From the NCBI RefSeq assembly GCF_900167225.1, contig NZ_FUXH01000002.1:177517-241516 (forward strand): a DNA stretch of 64,000 nucleotides. Direction: 5' to 3'. The notes below the pieces were generated by a model that was not told the DNA's origin, did not search any database, and was given only the letters and a program-made list of their open reading frames with translations. Every line of letters starts with the position of its first letter. Position 1 is the stretch's first letter. Of the stretch, positions 28,892 to 37,862 are shown piece by piece. A program made the translations under genes and the position numbers. Source of the DNA: Porphyromonas crevioricanis. Lineage in GTDB: Bacteria; Bacteroidota; Bacteroidia; Bacteroidales; Porphyromonadaceae.

Positions 28892-30699
28892 CAGAAATTG
28901 ATATTGGCACCTGCCATTACTCCGGCTCCCGGAGCGGGATAGCCATAGTGGTGACTGTAGTGCGTGAAAAAGATGTTGCGACCGATCGCATAGAGAGCAA
29001 TGCGATTATTAAGATAGTAGTCCAAACGGGCGTTCATCAATTGTATGTTCGGAAGCCTGGAATCTTTCAGGCCTCCTTCCTGAGGCTGGTTGTATTCTAT
29101 TCCGCCCACAAATGTGTAGTCGAAGCTCAATTTGAATGGTTTGAGCGGTTGGTAATACATAGAAATAGTAGCTTCTACTGAGGGTTTGCCGTCTACGATG
29201 TCTTTTTTGCTACTCCTGTTCCATCGTGAGTATTGAGCCTTGGCAGAGATACCCCATATACCACGGATAGAATATGAGAGGTGACCTCCGAAGCCCCACA
29301 TGGAGACATTGTCGTAATAGGGTGTAAATCCGACATGCTTACGGAAAGCTTGGTTGATAAGGGCCGAGCCATTGTCCTGCATATCTGCCGGTCTGAATAG
29401 ATAGTAGTGATCTATCTTTGCCAAGTCTGCATACAGGCCCAGGTTGAGTCTTTGAGTGATAGCTGCACCTGCACCCAAACGAGCCTTGTATCGTACACGA
29501 GAAGGATCTATCACATATTCTGGAAGCAGGTAGGGGTTTTCTCCACTTATTTGTCTTAGATTGTTGTGCAGCAGTCCTCCCTCAGATTCTGCATAAATAC
29601 GGTAGGCATCGGCAAATGAGATAGAAGCATCGAGCAACGGATAGAGGAATATCTTGGGGCTGACTCCTCCATTGATACTTGCTCCGAAACCTCCACGGAT
29701 ACGGATTTCGGTGGTGCCAACGGAGGTGTCCAGATTGAGGTAATGTTTCCCACCTGCGAAGTATAGCCCTCTTTCGCTTCGTTTGACATTGGGGCGGGCA
29801 TGCAGATCCAGTCTCTTTTTTGGGGAGAGATACACCACACCTGCATCGGCATCGACATGGAAAGATAGGTCTCCCACCACTCGACGACTTATCCCCAGCT
29901 CTGCCTTAGGATAGTGCTCTACCAAATCGTAGTTTTGTCCGGAAAACTGTGCAAATCGTGTATGGTAGCCATACATCAGACGTAAGCTGTAAGCCCAGTT
30001 GTCTGTGTCGTTTGCTTGGGAGCTCAACCCTACCTTCACTCGCACCCCATGCTCCACGGCGTGGTCTTTGGAGTCGTATCGGAAATTCTTTGTTGATGGG
30101 ACTATCTGATTTAGATCGGGCCAGACACCGTAGTAGTTGTAATAGCGATGACGATAGTCCGCAGTCACGCTAAGAGAGGTTTTCTCAAAGCGATGTGTGT
30201 AGAGCCCCGACACGTCGGTAAGGCTGTTTCTGTCTTTGGTCTTTACAGCTTTATCGGCATCGGTCACATCTTCCAAAGCAGAGCGATGATGAAGGTCGAA
30301 ATACAGCTCATCTTTCTCAGTATTCAGTATGCGGTAACCAGCATCGGCACGGAAGCGGTAGAGAGTCCCAGCCCCCAACTCCAAATACCCACGGTGAGGA
30401 GAATGGATAAACCGCTCCGCTATGGGACTTACGTGCCCATCTATGTTGGCAGGGAGACTCGGGGCATAGTGCATCTGGAATTTCAGCGGAGTGGCTGAGA
30501 ACGGACGCACCTGAGGAGCTTTCGTGCTCACCGAAACGGGAAGCCCCTTCTCAACGGGCACAGAGATAACCTTGTCAGTAACTACGGTGAGCTCTCTGCG
30601 TAAAGTATCGCTTTGCCCACCTCTCGGGTTTTGTGCATGGAGAGTGGCGGAGGCTATGGCCCAACTCAAGGCTATGTAGGTAACAGTGCTTCTATTCAT
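28891..30699 (-). CDS. Outer-membrane beta-barrel protein
   Basis: A 602-residue protein with a signal peptide (MNRSTVTYIALSWAIASATL) and a barrel from about 100 to the C-terminus, rich in alternating aromatic and polar residues (YLELGAGTLYRFRADAGYRI is one such strand pair). The end, ANINF, finishes in Phe as many barrels do. No plug or carboxypeptidase-like domain is visible, so it is a TonB-receptor-like barrel rather than a full receptor. It lies 14 bases after a 1003-residue TPR protein on the same strand; the two probably act as an envelope pair. Ligand unknown. Confidence 0.7.
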   Translation of the reverse strand: MNRSTVTYIALSWAIASATLHAQNPRGGQSDTLRRELTVVTDKVISVPVEKGLPVSVSTKAPQVRPFSATPLKFQMHYAPSLPANIDGHVSPIAERFIHSPHRGYLELGAGTLYRFRADAGYRILNTEKDELYFDLHHRSALEDVTDADKAVKTKDRNSLTDVSGLYTHRFEKTSLSVTADYRHRYYNYYGVWPDLNQIVPSTKNFRYDSKDHAVEHGVRVKVGLSSQANDTDNWAYSLRLMYGYHTRFAQFSGQNYDLVEHYPKAELGISRRVVGDLSFHVDADAGVVYLSPKKRLDLHARPNVKRSERGLYFAGGKHYLNLDTSVGTTEIRIRGGFGASINGGVSPKIFLYPLLDASISFADAYRIYAESEGGLLHNNLRQISGENPYLLPEYVIDPSRVRYKARLGAGAAITQRLNLGLYADLAKIDHYYLFRPADMQDNGSALINQAFRKHVGFTPYYDNVSMWGFGGHLSYSIRGIWGISAKAQYSRWNRSSKKDIVDGKPSVEATISMYYQPLKPFKLSFDYTFVGGIEYNQPQEGGLKDSRLPNIQLMNARLDYYLNNRIALYAIGRNIFFTHYSHHYGYPAPGAGVMAGANINF

Positions 30700-30713
30700 T
30701 GATTTCGATAGTC

Positions 30714-33700
30714 TTAATTCATTTTAGATAGACGGCTATTGATCATCTCCTTGATGTCTGCTTCTTCCCCACTGTAGTTTTTCTCAAGGCTCAGCAGGTA
30801 CTGCTTGGCTGTCTCGGGTTGTCCCATTTTGATGTAGATATCTGCCAACAACACAAACCCTCGGGCAAGCCAGTATTGCTGAGGTGTACTTTGCTTGATA
30901 AATTTGTCGCATAGAGACTTAGCTGTTTGCAGATCTCCCACTTCATACTTGATTTGGGCAAGAGTAACCAGAGCTTCAGCCCCAAGAGCTGTGTCTGTTT
31001 CCTTACTTATGGGGTGCAGTAAGGTAACTGCTTCGGCAGATCGACCCTTGGCATGCAGAGCCTTGGCCTCAAAAAGAGAAACTTCCTTTTCGTCCCCTAG
31101 CTTACCCGAAGACTTGACTTCTCTTGCTATAACGAGCAGGTCGTCGTGCCGTTGCAAGAGATAGGCAGCCCGTATGGCCGATACTGCATAGTTGTTATAG
31201 GCCATTTGGGAAGTTGCAGATTTGTAAGCATCGCTGTAGAGGGCGAAGGCTTGAGCATAATCCCCCTTATCCATGAGAAGCTGCCCCAACAAGCCTTGTG
31301 CCTCGGAACGGATCTCCGGCACTACATCCTGGTTGTTGAGAGTAGCCAACACTCGGGCTGCTTCGTCTATGCGAGATTCTTTTTGATAGGTCTTTGCCAA
31401 ATAGAGACGAGCCCTGTTTGCTTCGGCTCCCTTGGGGTATTTCTCGAGAAATTGCTCGAACGCAACAGCAGCGTTGGCCGAGCCATTGTTGAAGCGAGTC
31501 ATAGCTTGCTCGAAGAGAAGTTTGTCTGTCTGTGTCAGCTCGGCTGCATAGTCTTTTGCCCCCACTTGCTCTACGTAGCTTGCGTACTCTTCGGCTCTGT
31601 CTGCCTGTAGGTAGATTACTCTAAGATCCGAAAGAGCCTGTCTGGCCTCATCGCTTTGTGGGTATTTCTCTATTACTCCTTTGTATTGCACGATCGCACG
31701 ATCGGTCTGCCCATTGTGGTGGTAGAGCATTGCCAGCTCCAAGCAGGCCATTCTACCCCAGCGACTTTCCGGATAGTCACGGATCACTTTTTGCAGAGAA
31801 GTCTCGGCCGTAGAGAGTGGCATACGCCCTACTATGGCTGCACGACCTTTATTGTAGAGTAGCTCAGCTGCATTTTCTGCTGCGGGGTATTGGCTCAGAT
31901 ACTTGTCTATTGTAGCCATTTGCTTGTCGTACTGCTCTTTGTAGCCATAGATTTCCGACAATCGATACAGAGCTGTGGCTCCTGCTGTGGGGTGCTGCTC
32001 ATAGGCCGTCCGGTACATCTCTGTGGCTTCATTCATTCTTTTTTGGGCATACAGACAGTCACCCATACGAGTGCGAGCATCGGCAATTCTCTCGGTGGAG
32101 ACTCCCGGAGTGGCTACGAAATCGGCCAAGGCAGCATAAGCCCGGCCAAACTGTTTTTGATTGAAAAGGGCATAGCCCAATGTGTAGCGAGCATTGGCCA
32201 GATTGTCATTCCCACTGCGACCAAAACGTTGCACATAAGCCAATGCGTCCTCGGCTGCCGAAGGGTAGCGGTCGGATTGGTACTTGGCTTGGCTTCGTCC
32301 CAGAAGGGCTTCGGCTGCATACTGAGAGGAGGTATCAATGTCCAATGCTTGTGAGTAATAAGCCTCGGCTTCTGAGTATCGGTGCTCTCCCATAGCCAAA
32401 TCTCCCAAACGAGCCAGTACATACTGCTTGGCAATGCGGATAGACTGCGTCGGCATCTCTATCCTGTTGATCGAGGCCAAGCTTGAGGCATAATCCTTGG
32501 ATGTGTAGTAGGCTTCTGTAAGGAGTAGAGCAATGTCGTCTCTGTATTTAGACTGTGGAAAGTTTCTCAAGAATCGCTCCGCAGCATTGACTGCCTGTCC
32601 GAAGCTCGAGCTGCCTGACTGTCGGAGTGTTATTGCCATATTGTAGAGGGCAGCTTCGCGTATATCTGCTGTGGCCTCGGTGTTTCCCTCCACCTGTTCA
32701 AAGGCCAGTACGGCTTCCGTGAAGTTGTTCAGCTCTATTTTTGTTTGTCCCAGATAGAGAGCTGCTACTGCTGCTGTGAGGTCACTGCCAGAAGCTGCAA
32801 TGGTGAGAGGCCTTTCGGCTTCGTGGTACTGCCCCATACGGTATTGGGAGATACCCAAGGCGCAAGCCAGTTCAGGCTCTATACTCTCATCGCTCGAAGC
32901 GACATACGAGCTCAGTAACCGAGCCGAATTGTCATAATCCCCAAGGTGAAAATAAGACATTCCGGCTGCCCGCTGTAATTCCTTGCGAGATCGCATATCG
33001 GGTCTGGATTGCCACAACTGCTCGAGTGTACCCACGGCTGTGCTCCATTTGCCTTCGGCAAAGTTGATCTGCCCCAAATATCCTTCGGCCTCGTCTGCCA
33101 AATCTTCCGGCCATGCAACCCCCAGCAAAGCCCGGCGCGCTGCATCGTATTGCCCTTGTTGGAAGTCCAATACAGCACCGTAGAATCGGGCTTGTTTGTG
33201 CCAAATGCTGTTGCCGTCTCCCACAGAGCCGAGTAAGTAGCGTATGTCTTCGGCTTTTCTCTGTTTGTCGGGTATTTGCATCATGGCATAGGCCTGACGG
33301 ACTTTTACCTGTATCTCTTCCTCGGCACGCAGTGCATGCGGTTCTATGCGACCATAGAAATATACGGCTCGCTCATAATCTCCCTGCGTGAGGTAAATCC
33401 CCCCCAATAGAGCGTATGTCTTGGCCCGGTAGGGACTATCGGGATAGCGTTCCAGATACCGCAAAAGAAGGACATCGGCATCGGCTCTCCCCATCTGTGC
33501 TTCAGCTGCATTTCGGTAAAAAAGAGCTTCGGAAAAATCCAGCTCCTTCTCTTTTGAGGCTTCTATGTAACGATCGAGGCTTGCGATGGCAGCTGCATAA
33601 TGTCCTTGTCTATAACGAGCTATACCGTCAGACAGGTCTTGTTGTTCGAGGTATTTATTGGGTTGCTGCGCAGATAGGGCGATGGCCTGAGTTGCGAGCA

Positions 33701-33725
33701 AGACAGTGGTGATCAGTCTCTTCAT
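30714..33725 (-). CDS. Large periplasmic TPR-repeat protein
   Basis: A 1003-residue protein with a signal peptide (MKRLITTVLLATQAIALSAQ) and tetratricopeptide repeats almost throughout, from about residue 30 to the end. Typical units are ALYYRLSEIYGYKEQYDKQM-like pairs and AKTYALLGGIYLTQGDYERA. Such proteins scaffold complexes at the envelope. It leads a minus-strand operon: TPR protein, barrel, HAD-hotdog, glnS, DedA, rnz, with gaps of 14, -1, 46, 24 and 25 bases. The pairing with a plug-less barrel suggests a shared outer-membrane role; this is inference. A -7 box on the minus strand lies 31 bases upstream. Confidence 0.8.
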   Translation of the reverse strand: MKRLITTVLLATQAIALSAQQPNKYLEQQDLSDGIARYRQGHYAAAIASLDRYIEASKEKELDFSEALFYRNAAEAQMGRADADVLLLRYLERYPDSPYRAKTYALLGGIYLTQGDYERAVYFYGRIEPHALRAEEEIQVKVRQAYAMMQIPDKQRKAEDIRYLLGSVGDGNSIWHKQARFYGAVLDFQQGQYDAARRALLGVAWPEDLADEAEGYLGQINFAEGKWSTAVGTLEQLWQSRPDMRSRKELQRAAGMSYFHLGDYDNSARLLSSYVASSDESIEPELACALGISQYRMGQYHEAERPLTIAASGSDLTAAVAALYLGQTKIELNNFTEAVLAFEQVEGNTEATADIREAALYNMAITLRQSGSSSFGQAVNAAERFLRNFPQSKYRDDIALLLTEAYYTSKDYASSLASINRIEMPTQSIRIAKQYVLARLGDLAMGEHRYSEAEAYYSQALDIDTSSQYAAEALLGRSQAKYQSDRYPSAAEDALAYVQRFGRSGNDNLANARYTLGYALFNQKQFGRAYAALADFVATPGVSTERIADARTRMGDCLYAQKRMNEATEMYRTAYEQHPTAGATALYRLSEIYGYKEQYDKQMATIDKYLSQYPAAENAAELLYNKGRAAIVGRMPLSTAETSLQKVIRDYPESRWGRMACLELAMLYHHNGQTDRAIVQYKGVIEKYPQSDEARQALSDLRVIYLQADRAEEYASYVEQVGAKDYAAELTQTDKLLFEQAMTRFNNGSANAAVAFEQFLEKYPKGAEANRARLYLAKTYQKESRIDEAARVLATLNNQDVVPEIRSEAQGLLGQLLMDKGDYAQAFALYSDAYKSATSQMAYNNYAVSAIRAAYLLQRHDDLLVIAREVKSSGKLGDEKEVSLFEAKALHAKGRSAEAVTLLHPISKETDTALGAEALVTLAQIKYEVGDLQTAKSLCDKFIKQSTPQQYWLARGFVLLADIYIKMGQPETAKQYLLSLEKNYSGEEADIKEMINSRLSKMN

Positions 33726-33755
33726 ATCTCCTTCTATCGATATTATCCTTACCTA

Positions 33756-33763
33756 CAAAGATA
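33756..33763 (-). promoter_or_regulatory. -7 element (TATCTTTG) of the TPR operon
   Basis: On the minus strand TATCTTTG fits TAnnTTTG and lies 31 bases before the TPR protein start. No clear -33 element was seen. Confidence 0.5.
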
Positions 33764-33831
33764 ATCAAACGAAAGTTCGCACTAAGTAAACAGAATAAAA
33801 AATACGCAGTATGGCCTTTCTTTGTTTTCTA

Positions 33832-33839
33832 TACCTTTG
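33832..33839 (+). promoter_or_regulatory. -7 element (TACCTTTG) of the LysM gene
   Basis: TACCTTTG lies 39 bases before the GTG start at 33878, divergent from the TPR operon promoter. The -33 element is not evident. Confidence 0.5.
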
Positions 33840-33877
33840 TTACGTTATAAGTATCAAGTACAAGTATTTAGACAGAC

Positions 33878-35422
33878 GTGGTTTATAGTAAACACAGATG
33901 GTGGATTGGGGTGCTTCTTTGCTTTTGCATCCTGGGAGGATTTGTGCAGCAAGCAGAAGCACAGAGTAGTAAATACACGGTGAAACCGGAAGATACGATC
34001 TATGGTCTGGCTCGACGCTACCATACGACACAAGAAGAAATCTACCGATTGAATCCCTCTTTGGCCTCTCGTGGATTGAGGGCCGGTGAGGTGATTGTAT
34101 TGCCCGATGGTAAGAATACAGCCAATTCCACCTCTTCTGCTCAGCTCTCCAATGGAGGGAAATATATCAAGCACAGAATAGCCAGAGGGGAAACGCTCAC
34201 AGCTATAGCCCGGCAATATGGAGTATCCGTAGCCGATATATTAAAGATCAATCCCGAAATCAGTGCCGACCGCTATCCAGAAGGCTTCATTTTGTTGTTG
34301 CCCGGTGGTACCAGTACCTCACACAATGACCGTGTGCGAAATCAAGCCGAGAGTGTACCCGAAACGAATATATTCCATAACCCCATATCGCTGGGTCGTG
34401 GTCGGGTAGATACTCTGAGGGTATCAGTCATTCTCCCATTAGGGAAAAATGCCCCCGAGCGTTATGTCCTCTTTTTTGAGGGCTTTTTGATGGGGATAAA
34501 TGATCTGAAGAAATCGGGTATCTCCACCATTCTGCATGCCTACGATGCGGATGGTTCTTCGGAGGTCGATCGTATATGCCACAGCGGAGCTCTACTGGGA
34601 GAACATTTGGTGATAGGAGGTAGCTCTGATGCCGAGATCAGCAAGCTGGCAAATTATGCTCGGCAGCACCGGCTTAATTATGTGGTCCCTTTCAACTCTC
34701 AGATAAGCGATGATGCCTCTTTCTCCTCTCTCTTTAAGCTCAATCCGAAGCAGGAGAGTCTGTATCCGATGATTTGTAAAGAGTTTGTTCGCAGATATTT
34801 CGGCTACACAGTCATTATTGCTGCAGTCTCTCCGGATGAACAGGAGGACCCCCTTATTACTCCTCTTGAGGCTGCTATTCGCCAGGCTGGAATTGCTTGT
34901 CACAGGCGTAAGGTAGAAGACCTGGGGAGCCTTGACAGTCGCACATTAGTCCTCCCACGATCTTCCTCGGGACGTGGGTTGCAAACGCTACTCTCACAGC
35001 TGGAGACAAGCCGCAGCCGTTGCAAAATATTTGGCTATCCTGAATGGCAGGCTCAAAACAAACAGACCTTGGAGAAGCTGGCCAAATACGAGACCACATT
35101 CTATTCTTCTTTCTTTTTTGACCCCTCGGATATCGAATCGAGTCTGTTCCTGAAGAAGTACAATGCATGGTACAACCACAGATTGGTGGAGTCTTTCCCG
35201 AGATACAATGTCTTGGGCTATGATGTTGCTCGATACTTTGTTCGTGCCACAGCTTCCTACGGCATGGATTTTTACAACTATTTAGCACAAATCCCCTCAG
35301 ATGGTTTGCAATCGGATTTCCATTTTGTTCGTCCGAAAGGTTCGTCCCTGTTTATCAATGGCAATGTTTACTTCGTTACACTTCGTGCGGGGCAGAATCC
35401 GCTGCGTGAATCCATTTTCTGA
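33878..35422 (+). CDS. LysM protein with periplasmic-binding-type domain
   Basis: A 514-residue exported protein starting with GTG; no in-frame ATG precedes the signal peptide (GVLLCFCILGGFVQQAEA). Two LysM repeats lie at about 33-76 (YTVKPEDTIYGLARRYHTTQ) and 97-142 (HRIARGETLTAIARQYGVSV). They bind peptidoglycan. The remaining 330 residues (VILPLGKNAPERYVLFFEGF and onward) resemble a type I periplasmic-binding fold as in amino-acid receptors. This combination tethers a ligand-binding-like domain to the cell wall; the ligand is unknown. The next gene starts within its last 17 bases, in another frame. Confidence 0.8.
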   Translation: MVYSKHRWWIGVLLCFCILGGFVQQAEAQSSKYTVKPEDTIYGLARRYHTTQEEIYRLNPSLASRGLRAGEVIVLPDGKNTANSTSSAQLSNGGKYIKHRIARGETLTAIARQYGVSVADILKINPEISADRYPEGFILLLPGGTSTSHNDRVRNQAESVPETNIFHNPISLGRGRVDTLRVSVILPLGKNAPERYVLFFEGFLMGINDLKKSGISTILHAYDADGSSEVDRICHSGALLGEHLVIGGSSDAEISKLANYARQHRLNYVVPFNSQISDDASFSSLFKLNPKQESLYPMICKEFVRRYFGYTVIIAAVSPDEQEDPLITPLEAAIRQAGIACHRRKVEDLGSLDSRTLVLPRSSSGRGLQTLLSQLETSRSRCKIFGYPEWQAQNKQTLEKLAKYETTFYSSFFFDPSDIESSLFLKKYNAWYNHRLVESFPRYNVLGYDVARYFVRATASYGMDFYNYLAQIPSDGLQSDFHFVRPKGSSLFINGNVYFVTLRAGQNPLRESIF

Positions 35423-36101
35423 GAGCTGGAGGAGAGCTTTCTCCTTTCGCTCTTTGCTGCTTATTACGCTGTGCGTTTTAGGCTCTTCCCCTGGCTTTGG
35501 GCAGAAGAGTAAAGATTTTACCCCGAGCTACTATGTGGGAGCCGGTGGTGGCACATCGTTCGGTGCGGTCTATTTCTTTCCTACAGTCAATCAGGATATC
35601 CATATGGGCTACATTGGAGGGCTGGTCTTCGGTGTGGATGTGGAGCCTTATGCTGGAATGCGAATGGAGATCAACTACAATCGAAGAGGTTGGGTAGAGC
35701 GTTTCGAGGCTGAGCGCAAACAGAATTATAGCAAGAGTCTCGAGTATATAGAGGTGCCCCTGATGTCGCATTTCTACTACAGGGCAGGCAGTGTAGGCTT
35801 CTTCTTAAATGTGGGCCCTCAAATCGGCTTGCGCATAGGTGAGCATACGGAGCGATCGGGTAGTGGCTTTACCGAGCAAGAACTCAGGCGTATAGATCAG
35901 GCATTGGGCGACAAATTTATGTGGGGACTTGCCGGTGGTCCGGGCTTCTTCGTTTGCTTGGGAAAGCTCGGTCAGTTGGAGTTGGATGCCCGTGCTTTTT
36001 TTAATTTCAGTACTGTCTATCCGATCGGTCGTAGCGAACCGTATGGCAGAGCAAACGAATTTGGCGGATATGTCAAACTCAATTATTTCTATCGCTTTTA
36101 G
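35406..36101 (+). CDS. PorT-like outer-membrane barrel
   Basis: A 231-residue protein. I take the GTG at 35406, which opens a signal peptide (RSLLLITLCVLGSSPGFGQ); the open frame extends to 35301 but that part lies within the LysM gene. The mature part is a small barrel of the outer-membrane beta-barrel (PF13568) type: YYVGAGGGTSFGAVYFFP, then EPYAGMRMEINYNRRGW, and a terminal NYFYRF with C-terminal Phe. PorT of the type IX secretion system belongs to this family, but so do many unrelated barrels, so no symbol is given. It overlaps the LysM gene by 17 bases, implying coupling. Confidence 0.72.
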   Translation: MNPFSESWRRAFSFRSLLLITLCVLGSSPGFGQKSKDFTPSYYVGAGGGTSFGAVYFFPTVNQDIHMGYIGGLVFGVDVEPYAGMRMEINYNRRGWVERFEAERKQNYSKSLEYIEVPLMSHFYYRAGSVGFFLNVGPQIGLRIGEHTERSGSGFTEQELRRIDQALGDKFMWGLAGGPGFFVCLGKLGQLELDARAFFNFSTVYPIGRSEPYGRANEFGGYVKLNYFYRF

Positions 36102-36138
36102 TTTTTTTAGTTCAAACCATAAAACAATCATTTAACAC

Positions 36139-37008
36139 ATGACAATCAAAAGAACCATCCTTCTATTCGTTGCTGCCATGGCAATAGCTGTGGGTGCTTC
36201 GGCACAACAGAAGTACAACTTGCGTCTCAATCTAGCTGACAAAGCAGCCTATACAGTCTCCACGGAGCACAACAACAGCTCTACTGTGAATGCAGCAGGG
36301 CAGCAGATGAAGCTCGGACAGAGGATGAAAGTCTCTACAAAAATGTCCTACGACAAGTTGTCGGACGGTAATTTCCGTTGCACAATGACGATCGGTCGAA
36401 TCGACATGGAAGCCGATGCAATGGGGCAAACTATGCAAATCTCGTCGGCAGATGCCACAACGAATGAGCAAAACAAACTCTTCAAGGCTATTGTAAATAA
36501 GCCGATCTACACCACTCTTTCTCCTCAGGGACGCTCCTTGGGTAAGGAAGATGTGAGCCAGATAGAGCAGGCCGTGGAGTCGATAATGCCCAATCTTGGC
36601 AAGGCCATGGCTGAGCAAATGCGCAGTCAGGCTGTCACTAATAACTTCTATTTCCCCAATCATCCGGTAGCAGTGGGAGAGAGTTGGGTTTGCGAGCTAA
36701 GTAATAATTTGCCAACCATGGCTGGTAAAGGAGAAACCCTGACCGTGAAGCAAACAATCAAATGCACACTGAAAGAGGTAACAGACAAATTCTTCGTCCT
36801 TAATACTGTAGGGGATATTATCACAAACGAAAATGGAATAGAGCTAAAAGGACTCCAGGAGACCAAACTGTACATAGATCGTAATACTGGTATTGTTGAT
36901 CATGCCACAGTCAAGGCTAATTTGGGAGGCCATGTATCTCAGATGGGGCAGGAAATGGATGTAAAGAGCATTGTTTCTGGCAAAGTAATAGTAAAGCCTG
37001 TCAAATAA
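36139..37008 (+). CDS. Exported DUF6263-like protein
   Basis: A 289-residue exported protein with a signal peptide (MTIKRTILLFVAAMAIAVGA, cleaved near ASAQQ). The mature part is beta-rich, without cysteine pairs or catalytic motifs that I recognise; stretches such as YTVSTEHNNSSTVNAAGQQ and ETKLYIDRNTGIVDHATVKA recall the DUF6263 family of Bacteroidetes. It follows the PorT-like gene by 37 bases and may be in the same transcript as the LysM gene. Function unknown. Confidence 0.65.
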   Translation: MTIKRTILLFVAAMAIAVGASAQQKYNLRLNLADKAAYTVSTEHNNSSTVNAAGQQMKLGQRMKVSTKMSYDKLSDGNFRCTMTIGRIDMEADAMGQTMQISSADATTNEQNKLFKAIVNKPIYTTLSPQGRSLGKEDVSQIEQAVESIMPNLGKAMAEQMRSQAVTNNFYFPNHPVAVGESWVCELSNNLPTMAGKGETLTVKQTIKCTLKEVTDKFFVLNTVGDIITNENGIELKGLQETKLYIDRNTGIVDHATVKANLGGHVSQMGQEMDVKSIVSGKVIVKPVK

Positions 37009-37531
37009 GGAGTGTCTGAATTGTCAAGACTTCTGATTTCAGAGCTTGACCAAGTTTTTTTGATAAGGTGCTGTGGGCAAAATTCGATTTTGCTCACAGC
37101 ACCCATTTAGGTGCGTTAGAATGCGCAAAAAGCAAGGCCCTAAGACTGGGGCTGAAGGGAGTATACCGGAGTATGGAACCGAAGTCCAATGTTGCAAGTA
37201 ACACAACAGTTTGTGTATTATGTGACACACCATCTTTTCTGATGTAAGCCCCTCGAATTTCTCTATCAAGATTGTTGCATAATTATGCTTCTCGTTGCAT
37301 TATTCAGGCTACTTCGATTGAGGGGCGTGTACATGAAAGATTAAAGTCTCAGCATTCACTCCTGTATTCTGCGAAGTTCGGCCAAGAAGAGACTGTTGAA
37401 ACAGTCTTTTGGAGAGATATGAGATATAGGCGAGGGAGCATAGACAATCATCTCAAAAAAAGAGCTATTGTGCTGCTCACAAGCCTTGCAGAAGAAAAAT
37501 ATAGTTGTACCTTTGTCAGCGGTTTTACCAA
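37009..37531. other. Intergenic stretch before tRNA-Pro
   Basis: It contains an imperfect hairpin at 37023-37048 followed by CCAAGTTTTTTT (a plausible terminator of the DUF6263-like gene) and a strong palindrome at 37067-37103. The rest shows nothing recognisable. Confidence 0.5.
37067..37103. terminator. Palindromic hairpin of the TGTG-CAAAAT type
   Basis: GGTGCTGTGGGCAAAAT pairs with ATTTTGCTCACAGCACC (one mismatch) around TCG. It resembles the palindromes at 53884 and 62314 in its CAAAAT centre and TGTG flank. T runs do not follow directly. Confidence 0.55.
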
Positions 37532-37606
37532 CGGGGTGTAGCGCAGTCCGGTTAGCGCATCTGCTTTGGGAGCAGAGGGTCGAAGGTTCGAATCCTTTCA
37601 CCCCGA
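37532..37606 (+). tRNA. tRNA-Pro (TGG)
   Basis: The acceptor CGGGGTG pairs with CACCCCG, with discriminator A at 37606. The D arm has AGCGCAGTCCGGTTAGCGC, the anticodon stem-loop CTGCTTTGGGAGCAG has TGG, and the T arm is AAGGTTCGAATCCTT. 75 bases; CCA not encoded. A terminator follows directly. Confidence 0.95.
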
Positions 37607-37618
37607 CGATTTGAGAAA

Positions 37619-37671
37619 GGCCTCTGCCATTAGAAAGTCTTAGTGCTTTCCGATGGCGGAGGCTTTTTTGT
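37619..37671 (+). terminator. Terminator of tRNA-Pro
   Basis: GCCTCTGCCAT pairs with ATGGCGGAGGC, with an inner GAAAG/CTTTC stem, followed by TTTTTT. It begins about 13 bases past the tRNA. Confidence 0.8.
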
Positions 37672-37776
37672 GAGATCCTTGTTCCCTATCTCAACAAGAG
37701 TGGCATTTTGCAGGGTTGGGCAGAAAGGCTGTTGTACCCCACCCTTTTTTTTGAGAGACAGATAGGACGTAAAAAG

Positions 37777-37817
37777 AAAAGCGACTACTTCGAGACAAGA
37801 AGTAGTCGCTTTTTTCG
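37777..37817. terminator. Terminator of urocanate hydratase gene
   Basis: AAAAGCGACTACTTC (37777-37791) pairs perfectly with GAAGTAGTCGCTTTT (37799-37813). The T run on the plus strand and the A run on the left make it usable from both sides; it lies 46 bases beyond the hutU stop on the minus strand. Confidence 0.75.
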
Positions 37818-37862
37818 TGAGCTCCCTACCAAGAGAGAACTTGAGCCTGTCTATCTACAAAA

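Noticed and set aside
37272..37541. 89-residue frame before tRNA-Pro
   Set aside because: It runs into the tRNA gene and has no protein-like features.
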